The notes under the pieces are model-generated. The model did not search any database, was not told the DNA's origin, and was given only the letters and a program-made list of their open reading frames with translations. 64,000 nt of DNA from Agapetus fuscipes (Eukaryota > Arthropoda > Insecta > Trichoptera > Glossosomatidae): assembly GCA_951799405.1 (NCBI GenBank), contig OX637363.1, positions 7,192,001 to 7,256,000 on the forward strand, read 5' to 3'. Of the stretch, positions 1-11,440 are shown in pieces (position 1 is the stretch's first letter; each line of letters opens with the position of its first letter). Position numbers and translations under genes: made by a program.

Positions 1-714
1 GACCATAAATCAGGCGGGCACTTGCGTTCATTACAGACTGCAGTCTGTTTAGCTGGCATTTTAGTTGTGCAGCATAGATTCCGTTGCAGTAGTCTACCTT
101 AGAGATGACGTAGCATCTCCTGACATTTCGATAAACCTGAACAGATACACTGGTTGATTAGACTTTCTAACATTTGCACTCTACACAGGCCTCAAATCTT
201 ATGGTGAGGCATTCCACAACAAATGAAAAAGGCACTATCTGAATAATTTGCAAGATTATTTATTTTATGAAGAACTATTGGAAGAAACGCATCTTTCCTT
301 CATTTGGAATATTTTTTTTTTTTTTCACTTGTTAAGACTATAGACACTTTTGGTCCTCAAACCAAGTGAAAATATTCGTTGGAAATTAGTACGAGTAGTA
401 TAAATTCAATGAAAAACATGTATTTATAATCGAGTGTAAAAGATTTGTGCGGTCGGTGGCAGCTAGCGGAAATATCAACCGAATAACATGCAATTTTGTA
501 AAAATTTTAAAGAGCTAGAAAAATGTCTTAAAACTAAGACAACGCCACATACAATACAACAACGATGATGATGATGATGATGAGTTGATGATTTCTTTAT
601 AGCGCCGTTTCGTGATGTAGTCACTCCAAGGGCGCTGGTGCAAACGATGCCAGAAATTTGCTTGTCTTCAGTGCATTCCGGAACTTTCCATGGTCTCTGA
701 GATAGGATCTGAGA
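1..714. other. Left edge, no gene seen; (GAT)n microsatellite
   Basis: I see no coding region or named repeat here. There is a T homopolymer near 307-325 and a short (GAT)n microsatellite at about 564-583. The stretch from about 585 leads into the truncated LINE at 715. Confidence 0.5.
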
Positions 715-1242
715 ATGGCGGTACACAATGGCATATTGTTACCGACTTTGTTGTATGGAAGTGAAGCATGGACAGTGAACGATAGCGAAATGAGTAAAGT
801 ATGTACGGTGGAAATGAAGCATCTGAGAAGCATGACAGGAAAAACTCTGAGGGATAGAGTTAGGAATGAATGGGTAAAAAAAGAATGTAATTTGAAAGAG
901 GATGTGAAAGTTAAGGTACAAAAGAATGTGATGAGATGGTTTGGACATGTGGAAAGAATGAATGATGATAGACTGACAAAGTATGTATACAAAGAAAGTG
1001 TGAAAGGAAAAAGAGGGAAGGGACGACCGAGAAAAGTATGGAGTGATCAGATTGAGGAGATTGTGAAAGAATGGGATATACAAAGTGAGCGTAAAAGAAG
1101 AAAATGCATGAAAAAGGTGATGGATATGAATGAATTGAAAGAGGTATGTAAGGATAGGAAAAAATGGAGGCAACTCTGCAGAGGCTCTGGCCGCCCCTAG
1201 CGGAATGGCGACAGAGTTACAGTTACAGTTACAGTTACAGAG
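715..1242 (+). mobile_element. 5'-truncated RTE-clade LINE, 3' end only
   Basis: An open frame from 715 to 1200 encodes the last 161 residues of an RTE-type reverse transcriptase polyprotein. It shows the post-RT region with the GSEAWTVN block, RWFGHVERM, GRPRKVW and the DRKKWR terminus. It is clearly related to LINE copies A and B in this window but differs at many residues, so it is another subfamily. After the stop comes a tail of (GTTACA) units (about 1213-1242), as expected for the simple-repeat 3' end of RTE elements. Nothing upstream of the C-terminal domain remains, so it is a dead 5'-truncated copy. Confidence 0.8.
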
Positions 1243-1301
1243 ATCCCTAAAGTCTCTGAGATCTAGGGGGTCTCTCGCATTGGACTCCTTAAAAATAAAG
1301 T
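1241..1301 (+). repeat. LINE/SINE 3' tail module ('tail ii')
   Basis: This short module (agatcccta...tctctgag...ctagggggtctc...) also forms the 3' end of the tRNA-derived SINEs at 38116-38435 and 20668-20836 and of the LINE fragment at 59299-59825. Here it directly follows the (GTTACA)n tail of a different LINE, so two 3' ends are stacked. Confidence 0.6.
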
Positions 1302-1523
1302 AAGGTTGGTTTGGGTGGTCAGAGTGTTGCGACACCGTGTAGAATAGGACCTCATGGTTGTTACGATATGATTGATGTTCGGTGATTTGATTTGCGCGCT
1401 AAAATAATCCCTAGGGGCGGGGCTCGGGGACCGAGACAGAATTTATAATGCTCAGATAAGTCCTTCTAATGGCAGGGACAACATGGACCGTATGCATAGA
1501 CGACGTAAGGATCAATATCGCAA
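1302..1523. other. Unassigned spacer
   Basis: No ORF or repeat recognised. It ends where the simple-repeat tail of LINE copy A begins. Confidence 0.4.
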
Positions 1524-4190
1524 TCTAATCTAATCTAATCTAAGCTGCAAAGATATATATCATTTAAGATTTATACTAAATGCATTCCCACAAGCAGATA
1601 TGTATAATTTCGCGCTAACACATGCCGCATGTGGACCTACAATATAAAAACCCAATCTCAAATGAACATAAGCCTTGCAACTCTTGCCGTCCTTCCCTGA
1701 AACAGGGGTGACATTGGCAAAGTGAACCAATTTTTATATTATGGGTGGTCAGCCGCATAACAACCTATAAGTCAAGGAACATACATGACAAATTACATTT
1801 TTTAAAATCAAAGAATAAAAATAACAATATATACATGGACATAAAAAACTAAATCATAAAACCAAATTCACTTTAACAAACCCTAGCCGCCAACATCACA
1901 GATCAACCGCCATTTCTTTCTATCCTTGCATACTTCTTTCATTTCCTCCAGAGTCATAACCTTCTTCATACAAGCTCTTCTTTTATTATGACTCTGGATA
2001 TTCCATTCATTCGCAATTTCGGATATTTGGTCCATCCATACCTTTCTCGGTCTTCCTCTACCACGACATCCATCTATTCTACCAACATATACTTTCTTCG
2101 TCAGTCTTTCCTCATTCATTCTCTCCATATGCCCAAACCATCTTAACAAACTTCTTTTAATCTTCACTTTCACACTTTCTTTTGCACCACATTCTTTTCT
2201 TACAAAATCATTCCTCACCCTGTCACTCCGTTTTTTCCCAATCATACTTCTTAGAAAGTCCATTTCAACAGTATGGACTTTACTAATTTCACTTTCATTC
2301 ACCGTCCAGGCCTCGCTTCCATACATCAAGGTGGGTAAAAGTATGCCACTGCGTACCGCCAATCGAGCATTTTTAGAAATGTTTTGATTTTTGGCGATAC
2401 AAGCTGTGGCACCCAGTACACACCTGCCCTTCATTACTCTTCTTTCAAGTTCACCTGTCATTCTTCCATCTTTCTCAAACTTACTTCCCAAGTATACAAA
2501 CTCATTTACCACATCAACATTCATTCCGTTTATTCTAAATTCGTAGTTCGTATTTTCTTCATTTCTTTCAAAAATCAAAACTTTCGTCTTACTTGCATTC
2601 AATTTCAAATAATTACCTAGCAGAGCTTCGTTCAATCTAGAGAGCATCGTTTGCAATTCTACTGCTGAGTCCGATACAAGAACAGCATCATCCGCATACA
2701 GTAGAACACTCACTTTGCTCTCTCCTATCATTAATCCACAATCATCAAGTCTAGCATCTCGAACACACTTGTCCATGACTATGTTAAATAGCCATGGGCT
2801 CATCACACATCCTTGCCTTACACCCTTAAAAACTTCAAACCATTCACTATACTCATCATCAATACGAACACATGCTGTACTATTTTCATAGTTTGCATGC
2901 ACCGCACCTAGGAGAGCCCCATTCACTCCGTATGCTTTCAAAACGTCCCATAACATACCTCTGTCTACTGAGTCAAAAGCCTTTTCCAGATCTACAAAGG
3001 CCGTGAACAGCTTCCGCCTCACCGACAATTGTTTTTCAACAAGTTGTCGTAGAGTAAAAATCTGATCAACACAGCCTCTACCGGCCATAAAGCCGGACTG
3101 TATATCGGAAATCCTTTCACTAGTAGTCAGAATCACATTTTTTATAATCACCTTACAGAAGACTTTTCCTGGTATACTGAGTAGACTGATTGGTCTGAAG
3201 TTCTGACAGTCTTTTTTGTCCCCTTTACCTTTGTAAATGGGAACAATGACTGCCTTCCTCCAATCCATCGGTACTACTCCTGCATTCACACAAAGCTTAC
3301 ATAATTCGTACATCCAATCTATCACGCATTCACCTCCTGCTTTCAACATTTCACCATTTATTCCATCAAACCCAGCAGACTTTCCATTCTTCAAACATTC
3401 AATAGATACTTTTATTTCTTCTTTCAAAATCCTAAATTCATTCTCTTCTGTCATTTTTCTAAACAAAATTCTTTCGCCCCGACCAAAAATCCCTTCAAAA
3501 TATTCTTTCCATCTCTTACATACTTCATCCTTCTCCCATACCATCTCACCAACAGCACTTTTGATTCCTGGGGTGGTCAATGCAGAATCTTTATTCCTAT
3601 TGGCACCGACCCATCTCCAGAATTCCTTCCTACTGTCGGTGAAACTCCTGTTCATTTTTTCCTCAATCTTTCTCTGTTCATTCGCTTTGCTTTCATAAAC
3701 TACATTCTTCGCCATTTGCTTGGCTATCTTATATTCATCTTCTAGCTTTCTATCATTCCTGTCGTTCAGCCACTTTTTGTAACATTCCTTCTTCACTTTC
3801 ACAGCCTCTTTTACTTTAGCATTCCACCAGGCATCCCCTTTCAATCTTCCACCTTTCGTTTCTCCACATACTTTTCGAGCACATTCAATCATTCCTTCTT
3901 TCATAAACTTCCACATGCTTTCAATATCTTTTTCATTAACATTCTTTTCAAGTTCATTCACACTTAACTTTTTTTGTATTTCTGATTTATACTTCACTTT
4001 CACATTTTCATCACTCAGACTTTCTACTTTTATTCTTGGCTTTCTTACTTTCTTCTTACGTTTCTTCTTTCTTACTTCTCCAATCATTATTTTAGCGCAT
4101 AAGAGATAGTGGTCACTGCCTATTTCAGGCCCACGATAGACACGGCTATCTCTTACGGCTCCTCTCAGTCTTTCATCCACACAGATGTAG
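1524..4190 (-). mobile_element. LINE copy A, RTE clade, 5'-truncated
   Basis: A minus-strand LINE whose 3' end is an (AATCT)n run at 1524-1548, the complement of the TTAGA tail also seen on copy B. The ORF (1883-4190) and the 3' UTR (1524-1882) run colinear with copy B at 46491-50147. Homology stops near 4190, inside the endonuclease domain, so the 5' third is missing. Only two amino-acid differences from copy B are apparent over the shared frame, so both copies are young. Confidence 0.9.
1883..4190 (-). pseudogene. LINE A endonuclease-RT ORF, N-terminally truncated
   Basis: The frame encodes the end of the endonuclease domain (ICVDERLRG, GSDHYLL), then the whole reverse transcriptase with FVDLEKAFDSVD and the YADD catalytic box, and the RTE C-terminal region (RWFGHMERM, GRPRKVW). 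About 240 N-terminal residues present in copy B are absent, including the first endonuclease motifs, so it should not be able to nick target DNA. The open frame runs on to 4270 only because it reads into adjoining repeat DNA. The few differences from copy B (a Lys/Met and a Glu/Asp exchange near the middle) leave the RT uninterrupted. Confidence 0.88.
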
Positions 4191-4237
4191 ATGCAAAAGC
4201 TTAAATAAACGGTTTTAAACTGATTAACATACTGATT

Positions 4238-4480
4238 CCTTGACTTATAGGTTGGTATGAGGCTGACCACCCATACTGTAAAAAATGGTTCACTTTGCCA
4301 GTGTCACCCCTGTTTCAGGGAAGGTCGGCAAAAGTTGTGGGGCTTATGTTCATTTGAGGTTTGAATTTTATTTGTAAGTACACAATCAGCATTTGTAAGC
4401 GCGAACTACACGTGTTTGTTTGTGGGCATACATCTGAGAGCTTTGAATGAAAATATCCTTGCAACTTAGATTACATTTTT
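4238..4480 (+). repeat. LINE-tail short repeat, + copy
   Basis: Starts at TTCCTTGACTTATAGGTTGG and runs through the GCTGACCACCCAT, CACCCCTGTTTCAGGG and AAGCGCGAAC blocks to CTTAGATTA. It equals the 3' UTR of LINEs A and B and lies head-to-head with the truncated 5' end of LINE A. Confidence 0.75.
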
Positions 4481-4553
4481 TTATATTTTTTATGGTTTGT
4501 GTATTAACACTGTGAAAATTCATGTTTTTTCGATTGTTATATAAATAAATAAC

Positions 4554-4823
4554 ACCTTATTAACTTTAAAACACTGTTTATATTTCACAAAAATATCATA
4601 AATTTAAAAAATTAAATTTTAGATTAACTACTAACGTTTTCGACCAATATGGTCATCCTCAGGTAGTAAATTTTTTTTTTTTTTTTTTCTTAAATTTTTA
4701 AAAAAATTTACTACCTGAGGATGACCATATTGGTCGAAAACGTTAGTAGTTAATCTAAAATTTAATTTTTTAAATTTATGATATTTTTGTGAAATATAAA
4801 CAGTGTTTTAAAGTTAATAAGGT
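4554..4823. repeat. 270-bp foldback element, near-perfect arms
   Basis: The two arms (about 118 nt each) are reverse complements and are separated by a T/A-rich loop at about 4670-4705. The inner part contains the GTTTTCGACC...GGTCATCCTCAGG signature. Half-copies of related sequence occur at 12566-12640 and beside the gypsy element at 50400-50557. No ORF inside, so it is non-autonomous. Confidence 0.85.
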
Positions 4824-4839
4824 ATATTTTTTTATTTTA

Positions 4840-5335
4840 TTTTATTTTAATAGGACAACAAACAGCGTTACATAAGAAATATAATAGTAGCAATTACAAA
4901 AAAACATGGCCAATTATATGTTGCCACGGATATAAAATTTAGGAAGTTGGAAATAATTACAAGATGTTAATTACAAGTAACTAATTACAAGTAACTAATT
5001 ACAAGAAAAAAAAAATACTGCTCTCAAAACAGAATATGATGTAAATTTAAAAATAAAGAAAATCAGTTCTCCCTGAGTGAAGCACCCACCGCTTTGCGAA
5101 AGTGCGCCGTCTCTAAATGAAAAATATCAATGCTACTGAAACACTTGTTATAAGTTTCACACACCCGGTAAATTGGCGCGCTCTGAGCATAGTTAGTGCG
5201 ACACACAGGGAGATGAAAGAGTTGGTCTACCGTGTGCCTGGTTCTGCGAGTTGGAATGTTGAGGGATAACATACACAAGATAATATCAGGGTTATCAATT
5301 TTGTTGTGCAAAATGCCGTAATATATAGATATATA
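4840..5335 (-). mobile_element. Jockey/CR1-like LINE 3' fragment
   Basis: A minus-strand frame (5063-5311) gives a C-terminal fragment with IDIFHL near its end, as in the fragment at 18665-19142. The reading past the stop is AT-rich 3' UTR. It is truncated and non-functional. The clade assignment is by resemblance only. Confidence 0.5.
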
Positions 5336-5342
5336 TATAATA

Positions 5343-5743
5343 TGTGATTACGCCAAGTTTGACGCTATCATGTGGTAATGCGAGGGGGAGGATTTGAGAT
5401 CGCAAACTGGTTCTCGATTATCGCGATCGGACGAACTGCCCAACAAATCTGTCTAGGCAGCCAACCAATGGAGCAAGGGGGAAGGAATCACGGAATCAAA
5501 TGGTCTGGACTCACCTTATCTCCAATGGATGCCTCTTTCGCGGAGCACTGGTCGCGTTTTTGTGTGTGGTTTCTCCTTCGTTCGCGCGCGGTGTACACTG
5601 CGATGGACACGTCTATCCAAGGCCGCGTATGAAGAAGTACTGGCTGGAGACAGGTGATTGGGCAAATCGGATAGGTCAGATTATAGGCACAAGGACAAGG
5701 ATTTTATGGCCAGCTACCCATAACAAACCTACCTAAAAGTTCG
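5343..5743 (-). repeat. BEL/Pao 3' LTR
   Basis: Matches 11441-11841. From about 5395 to 5743 the two are identical apart from one A/C difference near the end, while the first 45 bases differ at several sites. The exact terminal bases are uncertain, because CGAACT is shared by both copies at the inner and outer right edges. Confidence 0.85.
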
Positions 5744-5870
5744 CCCAAACATGCCCCCCAGCTTGAGAGGACGTAGTCCTTTCAAAACAATGATTTATTT
5801 ATTTATTTGTTTATTATTATAACTTAAATCTACTTAATTTAGCGAGTGGACTGTATATTATTTTGTAATG

Positions 5871-7560
5871 TTATTGATTTGGCAACGGACAAACCTTGAC
5901 AACTGGACGCCTATAAGTTCCAGTTTTCGTCCGGACATTAACTACTCTAGCTATACCGTCCGCTCCCGGAAAGACATCCTCAATAACTCCTAGTGGCCAA
6001 TTAAGAGGTGCACTACCTTCAGTTTTTAACAAGACAACAGATCCAATCTTGATTGGCTCTGTTTCCGTGTTCCATTTCTGACGCGTTTGGAGAGTGTGAA
6101 GGTACTCCACCTTCCACCGTTTCCAGAAAGACTGAACTAAATGGTCCACATACTGTTTACGAGACAGTAGACTAATGTCTTTAGAGGAGGTATCTGTCGC
6201 CGGAAGTGACTTTAGAGGAGTCAATGTGAGAAAATGTGCGGGGGTTAGAGCAATAGGTTCGGATGGATCGGCACTCAAACATGAAAGCGGTCTGGAGTTT
6301 AAAATTGCTTCAATTTGCGCAAGTACTGTAGACATTTCCTCGAATGTCAATAATTGTTTACCAATTACTCGATTCAGATGGAGTTTGATACTCCGCACGT
6401 TACTCTCCCAAATTCCACCGAAATGCGGGGCGGATGGGGGATTGAACTTCCAATCTATCCGATGGTCTCTTAGTTCCCTGTCGAACTTATTTTGAAAAGC
6501 TTCAGACTCCAGGAGACCATAGAGAGCATCGAGGTGAGATTTTGCACCAATGAAGTTTGTCCCACAGTCTGAGTACATTATTTTTACCGGCCCGCGTCGC
6601 GACAAAAATCGCTTAAGAGCGTTAATAAATGTTTCCGTGCTTAGATCTGATGCGAGTTCGATATGAACCGCTTTCGTGATTAAGCACACAAACACACAAA
6701 TGTATGCTTTAATTTTGTGCACACCTCTTTTTCTATAAGGAATCACACTTAAGGGGCCCGCGTAGTCTATGCCACAGTGGAAAAATGCCTTACCTTCATT
6801 TACCCGACAGGCAGGTAAATCCCCCATGAGGGGGAAGCGTGATTTTGGATTAACCTTATAACAAGTATTACATAATTGGACGCGTTTACGCACAATATTT
6901 CTAGCCGACAAAATCCAGAAATTTTGTCGCAAAAGGGACATCAGTAACTGAGGTCCGGAATGCAAGAATTTTCTATGATAGTAATCAATGATTAAATTCA
7001 AAATATGACCGCGACCTGGTAAAAGTATTGGATGTTTACTGTCATAAGCTAAGTCAGCGTTTACAAGTCTCCCTCCTACTCGTAACAACCCATCGGCGTC
7101 GATAAAGGCATTAAGCTTACGAAATGCAGGAGATAAGACTTTACCGGCTTTCGCGTTTTTAATTTCGTTCGAAAAACGATGATTTTGTAAGTCTTTTATA
7201 ATTACGATTTCTGCAAACCGTAGGTGAGAGACTTCAAATTTTGGTGACAATCTTTTTATAAAACGAAGTATGTAAATAACAACTCTTAACAATTTACTCC
7301 AGGAAGAGATTCGTTCAGCGAGTGAACCTAATAAAGTTGGTTGCTTGGGTAAGTTATCCATTACAGTCATAACTTTTATTTTTTGTTCCGGCGGGTTTTC
7401 AATAGTATTTGGATCAAATTTACAAAAATTCCATTCTTCAATCGGTGAGCGCGCGAAGGCAGGGCCTTTAAACCAGAGCGGGTGGTCAATTAATTGTGCG
7501 GGAGTCAGACCGCGTGAGAGACAATCCGCGGGATTGTCTTTCTTGAAAACTGACTTGGAG
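5871..7560 (-). pseudogene. BEL/Pao integrase and C-terminal domain, frame-shifted from RT
   Basis: Open frame reading left; its first ATG is at 7370, but the frame is open further up and overlaps the end of the gag-RT ORF. It encodes the end of RNase H (DNPADCLSRG), a zinc-binding region with CNTCY, and the integrase core with IDYAGP, SDCGTNF and GGIWESNVRSIK supplying the D, D and E residues. A WKRW...TEGSAPLNWPLG domain characteristic of BEL/Pao follows. The family normally makes it as one polyprotein with the RT. Here a small indel places it in another frame, with no sign of a programmed site. Confidence 0.85.
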
Positions 7561-10500
7561 GTATATTATCCTGAATTATAGTTACTCTATTCGCGATGAA
7601 AGTCTGCCAGCGGGATGGGTGTGAATGAACCCAAGCGAGTGCCGCTGTACTATCAGAAAAGGCGTATACATTATTAATTTGGCAGCGAGTTGAATATGTA
7701 TCAATGACTACACGCATTAATTTTGACAATATCAATATTCCCGATAATTCAAGTCTTGCTAAAGATATTGTACGACTTGGAGCTACTCGCGACTTAGCAC
7801 AAGCTAAACTTATTTCTCCGCGTTTACTTGGAGGATTATATACATGAATATATATCACCGCTCCATATGCTCTCTCACTTGCGTCCGCGAATCCCAATAG
7901 GGATATAATCGACTCCTGCGTTACACCTGTATGACGTGGCAGCTGAATACTTTGAAGGAGTGGGAGTTCCGATTCATAATTTTCCCAAGTTGAAATTATA
8001 CTCTGAGGAGGACAATCGTCCCAATCGATTTTATGTTCCCAGAGAAATTTAATCATTAATTTAGCTGTTACAATCACGGGTGCTACAAACCCCATCAAAT
8101 CCCAGAAGCGCGCAATTGTCGACAGAATATTTCGTTTTGTACATTTACGAAATTTGTTAGTGACACTAAAGGTAAAAACATCTTTTCCAGGCAACCAATG
8201 CAAACCAAGGATGGTACATTGATCTTCTGAACTGAACTCTACAGCTTCAGAAATGCGACAAGCTGAGGGAATGCCTCCCATGACTGATGGTGAATTACTC
8301 GAGAACTTCACTAATTCAAAACCGCCCGCAAGAAATAATTCAATCAATTGGTTTGAAAGTGCGATAGCCTCTTCATCATTTAAACAGCTAGAAACCAAAT
8401 CATCCATGTAAATATCTCTCTCTGCTACAAGTGCCGCTAATGGAAAACGTGTTCGCTCATCATCAATTAAACGACGAACGGTACGCATTGCAAGGTATGG
8501 GCTGCACTTTAAGCCAAATGGTACGCGTGTAAATTCAAAAAGCTGAAGTGGATCATTTTTATCAAACCGATATAAAACTCTCTGATAGCATCTATGCTCT
8601 TTATTTACCAGAATTTGCATATACATTTTACGTATTTCAGCGCTTAGAGCAACTGGAAACAAGCGAAAGTGTAATATTATTTTAAATAGATCATTTTGAA
8701 GATTTCTACCCGTATGTAGAACATCATTCAGCGATAATCCTGATGTAGTTTTCATACTAGCATCTATTACTGCGCGAACCTTAGTTGTGGATTTATTTTC
8801 ACGTATCACTGCATGATGCGGGGCTATGTATTGCAAGCTCAAGCATTGATCCGAATTTATATTTACAGGATTTAAATACCCTTCTTGTATATAATTTTTG
8901 AAAATAAGGTCGTATTCCAATTTTACAGAAGAGTTTGAAAGCAGTTTCCTTTCCAACGCGTAAAATCTCCGCTCTGCCGCTCTCTGAGAATCACCAAGCT
9001 GCCCCGGATCGGTCTTGAAAGGCAGCATTACGGAAAATCTACCAGTCTTGTCTCTCGTGGTGGTGTTGGTATATTTCTCTTCACATACCAGCTCCTCGAT
9101 TTGCGGAGTGGAGACGTCCGGTACGTCCTCCAACTCCAAGAATTTTTTCATTTCAATTTCAATTGCTGAAAAGAAACTATAATCTGTTTTGATTAACGGT
9201 AGCACTGGAACTTCCCCTAGTACCACATACCCAAATAGGGTATCCAGTGCAACTGGCTCGCCTAAATTTCGTGAGATAGTGTTGTGTTTTATCACACGGG
9301 AGAATACATCTGCACCCAGAATCATGTCAATTTTTCCGGGAATAAAATATTTTTCATCAGCCAAACGTAATGATTTTAAATATTCTAAATTTTCAATATT
9401 AATGTTGGCGACGGGTATTTTATCAGTTATTTGATTAACCACCAAAGGCGATAGTTTAAAATTGACCGATTTCTCAACTCTCGAAAGAAGGGTAATTGTT
9501 GTCACTCCCTTGATAGGGTTGACAATATCCCCTATTCCTGAAACAACTTTGTCTCGCGTCGTCTTTACATCAAGATGAAGTTCTCGACAACAGGAGGCCG
9601 TTATTATGTCTCTCTGTGAAGCACTGTCTAATAAAGCGCGAATAGTGTGTCTTTGACCCCGCTTGTCTAAGATTACACAACAAACAGTTCCTAGTAAAAC
9701 TGTAGATTCTACCTCACTAGAATTAGGGCCCATAGCACAAAGCGCTAAGGGCTCCGCCTTTTCTTCGGCCGCGGCTTGCAAATTCAAGTTGAAATGCAGG
9801 CTAGTATGGTGGGATCGATTACAAACGCTGCATCTTCCCTTTGATTTACAATTCTTGAGATTATGCATCGTACTTAGACAATTGACACATAATTTCTTTG
9901 ATTTTATAAAATTGTACCTTTCCCGAGCGTCCAGGATAGTGTATTTCGGACACTGGTACAACTTTGAGTGGTTGTTATCTCCGCACAACAAACATTTGTC
10001 AGTATTAACTGTCACAAATGCCCTAACGTTTTTCTGGGAAGCTGAGGGCTTGCGCGGCATCGCGTTAATTTGATTGTTAATTTTACTGCTTCTACTTCCG
10101 TTTGCGCGCTGTAGTATTCGCGAGTAATTTCTAATGAATTCCACAAATTTTATTGAATCTACTGAGTCTGAAGAATCTTGTATAGAAACTTCAAAAGCCT
10201 TAATCGTATCCATGTCAAGTTTCTTACACGCAATGTGTATGAATATAAAGTCTTCTAGATTCTCCATGTTCAACTGTTTGATTGCAGCAGTTAAACCTGA
10301 AAATAGATCAATAAAGTCCTCCAAGTTTGAGGCAGATGGTTCCTTCACTGCAGGAATATTTAACAATTTCTCTAGATAAGTTGTTGCCAGAACGCGCTTA
10401 TCGTTGTATTTCTTGACCAACGAATTCCATAAAATTGTATAATTTTGAGCAGTTGGCAATAAACCTTGGCAAATGCTTTGAGCTTTTCCTACCAGTTTTC

Positions 10501-10999
10501 CAACTAAATATTGAATCTTTTCACCTTCCGTTAGACTGTCATTCTCATGGACCATAGATTTAAAATTTTCATAAAACACCGGCCAATTGTTTACATCTCC
10601 GTTGAAGGCACACAGCTCTAATCGTGGTAGTTGGATGCTCCTTTTTAAAGGAATATCATTTGCACTTGAGGATTTTGTTGTGTCTTTTAAATTCTCGTAA
10701 GTATATTTAATTTCAGCGTATAAATCTTCAAATGTCAGAATAATATTATTATCTGATGCTTCATCTTCCTCACTTTCTGCAATTAAATCATTTTTTTCTT
10801 TTACCAGTAATAAAAATTCTTTACGCCAGTTGTCAATGCCTGCCGCGTGCACTTTAAATTTCCGCAAATAAATTTCTCCCAAATGAATTGAATTAATGGT
10901 ATCGAAAATGCATTGTGCCCGTTCCAAGTACGTCTCTATCTCATTCTGGAGGCGCTCCTTACGTCGTTGAAATGCCCGTTTCTCGCGTTCTGACGTCAT
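7505..10999 (-). CDS. BEL/Pao gag-protease-RT-RNase H polyprotein
   Basis: 1164-residue frame starting at ATG 10999. Gag: a charged N-terminal helix region, then the Pao gag core (CAFNGDVNNWPVFYENF, about residue 130). Cysteine/histidine knuckles (CLLCGDNNH, CVNCLSTMH, CSVCNRSHH) lie at about 330-410. The protease active site reads ALLDSASQ (about residue 455), with Ala where most relatives have Gly. RT follows, with IYMDDLVSSC at about residue 862, then RNase H with GFADASERAYGA and AFSDSTAALAWV. The frame ends prematurely within the RNase H/connection region; the expected sequence continues in another frame. Coding is otherwise uninterrupted, so the lesion is recent. Confidence 0.9.
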   Translation of the reverse strand: MTSEREKRAFQRRKERLQNEIETYLERAQCIFDTINSIHLGEIYLRKFKVHAAGIDNWRKEFLLLVKEKNDLIAESEEDEASDNNIILTFEDLYAEIKYTYENLKDTTKSSSANDIPLKRSIQLPRLELCAFNGDVNNWPVFYENFKSMVHENDSLTEGEKIQYLVGKLVGKAQSICQGLLPTAQNYTILWNSLVKKYNDKRVLATTYLEKLLNIPAVKEPSASNLEDFIDLFSGLTAAIKQLNMENLEDFIFIHIACKKLDMDTIKAFEVSIQDSSDSVDSIKFVEFIRNYSRILQRANGSRSSKINNQINAMPRKPSASQKNVRAFVTVNTDKCLLCGDNNHSKLYQCPKYTILDARERYNFIKSKKLCVNCLSTMHNLKNCKSKGRCSVCNRSHHTSLHFNLNLQAAAEEKAEPLALCAMGPNSSEVESTVLLGTVCCVILDKRGQRHTIRALLDSASQRDIITASCCRELHLDVKTTRDKVVSGIGDIVNPIKGVTTITLLSRVEKSVNFKLSPLVVNQITDKIPVANINIENLEYLKSLRLADEKYFIPGKIDMILGADVFSRVIKHNTISRNLGEPVALDTLFGYVVLGEVPVLPLIKTDYSFFSAIEIEMKKFLELEDVPDVSTPQIEELVCEEKYTNTTTRDKTGRFSVMLPFKTDPGQLGDSQRAAERRFYALERKLLSNSSVKLEYDLIFKNYIQEGYLNPVNINSDQCLSLQYIAPHHAVIRENKSTTKVRAVIDASMKTTSGLSLNDVLHTGRNLQNDLFKIILHFRLFPVALSAEIRKMYMQILVNKEHRCYQRVLYRFDKNDPLQLFEFTRVPFGLKCSPYLAMRTVRRLIDDERTRFPLAALVAERDIYMDDLVSSCLNDEEAIALSNQLIELFLAGGFELVKFSSNSPSVMGGIPSACRISEAVEFSSEDQCTILGLHWLPGKDVFTFSVTNKFRKCTKRNILSTIARFWDLMGFVAPVIVTAKLMIKFLWEHKIDWDDCPPQSIISTWENYESELPLLQSIQLPRHTGVTQESIISLLGFADASERAYGAVIYIHVYNPPSKRGEISLACAKSRVAPSRTISLARLELSGILILSKLMRVVIDTYSTRCQINNVYAFSDSTAALAWVHSHPSRWQTFIANRVTIIQDNIPPSQFSRKTIPRIVSHAV

Positions 11000-11440
11000 G
11001 TTTTAAATTTGGCTTTAATAAATTAAATTTGATAAATTAATAATAATTTTTACTAATCCCGTACGTACAAGTCCTTATAAATTGAAGTAGCAAAGAAAGA
11101 AGAAGGTTATAATAATTTTATCAAAATGTAAACAAATAATGTAAACAAAGAAAGTAAACAATGCTAGTACCTAGGTAGTTACTTATACCGCGGGCTTAAT
11201 TCGAATGTACCTAAAATGCAAGAGATAGGTATACTTACAAGGCAATTAAAGAATTAACCCGCACTTCGATTCCAAAGCGATAATTATGATAATAATGTAT
11301 GAACGCGTCACGAATTGCATTTTTGTAGCAATAAAAATGGCGAATAATTTTTTGAATCCGATTTCAAACTATAAGAATCTGAATTAATATTACGTGCATC
11401 TAGTTTCTAATTTACGATCTGGTTCTGTTAGGACCAAAAT
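11000..11440 (-). other. BEL/Pao untranslated leader
   Basis: Lies between the 5' LTR and the gag ATG. Next to the LTR the minus strand reads TTTTGGTCCTAACAG, and TGGTCCTAACAGAACC is a plausible tRNA primer-binding site because it begins with TGG. The matching tRNA was not identified. The rest is AT-rich. Confidence 0.5.

Noticed and set aside
4197..4270. N-terminal extension of the LINE A ORF up to 4270
   Set aside because: Those codons read through flanking DNA and a LINE-tail repeat; homology to copy B ends at about 4190.
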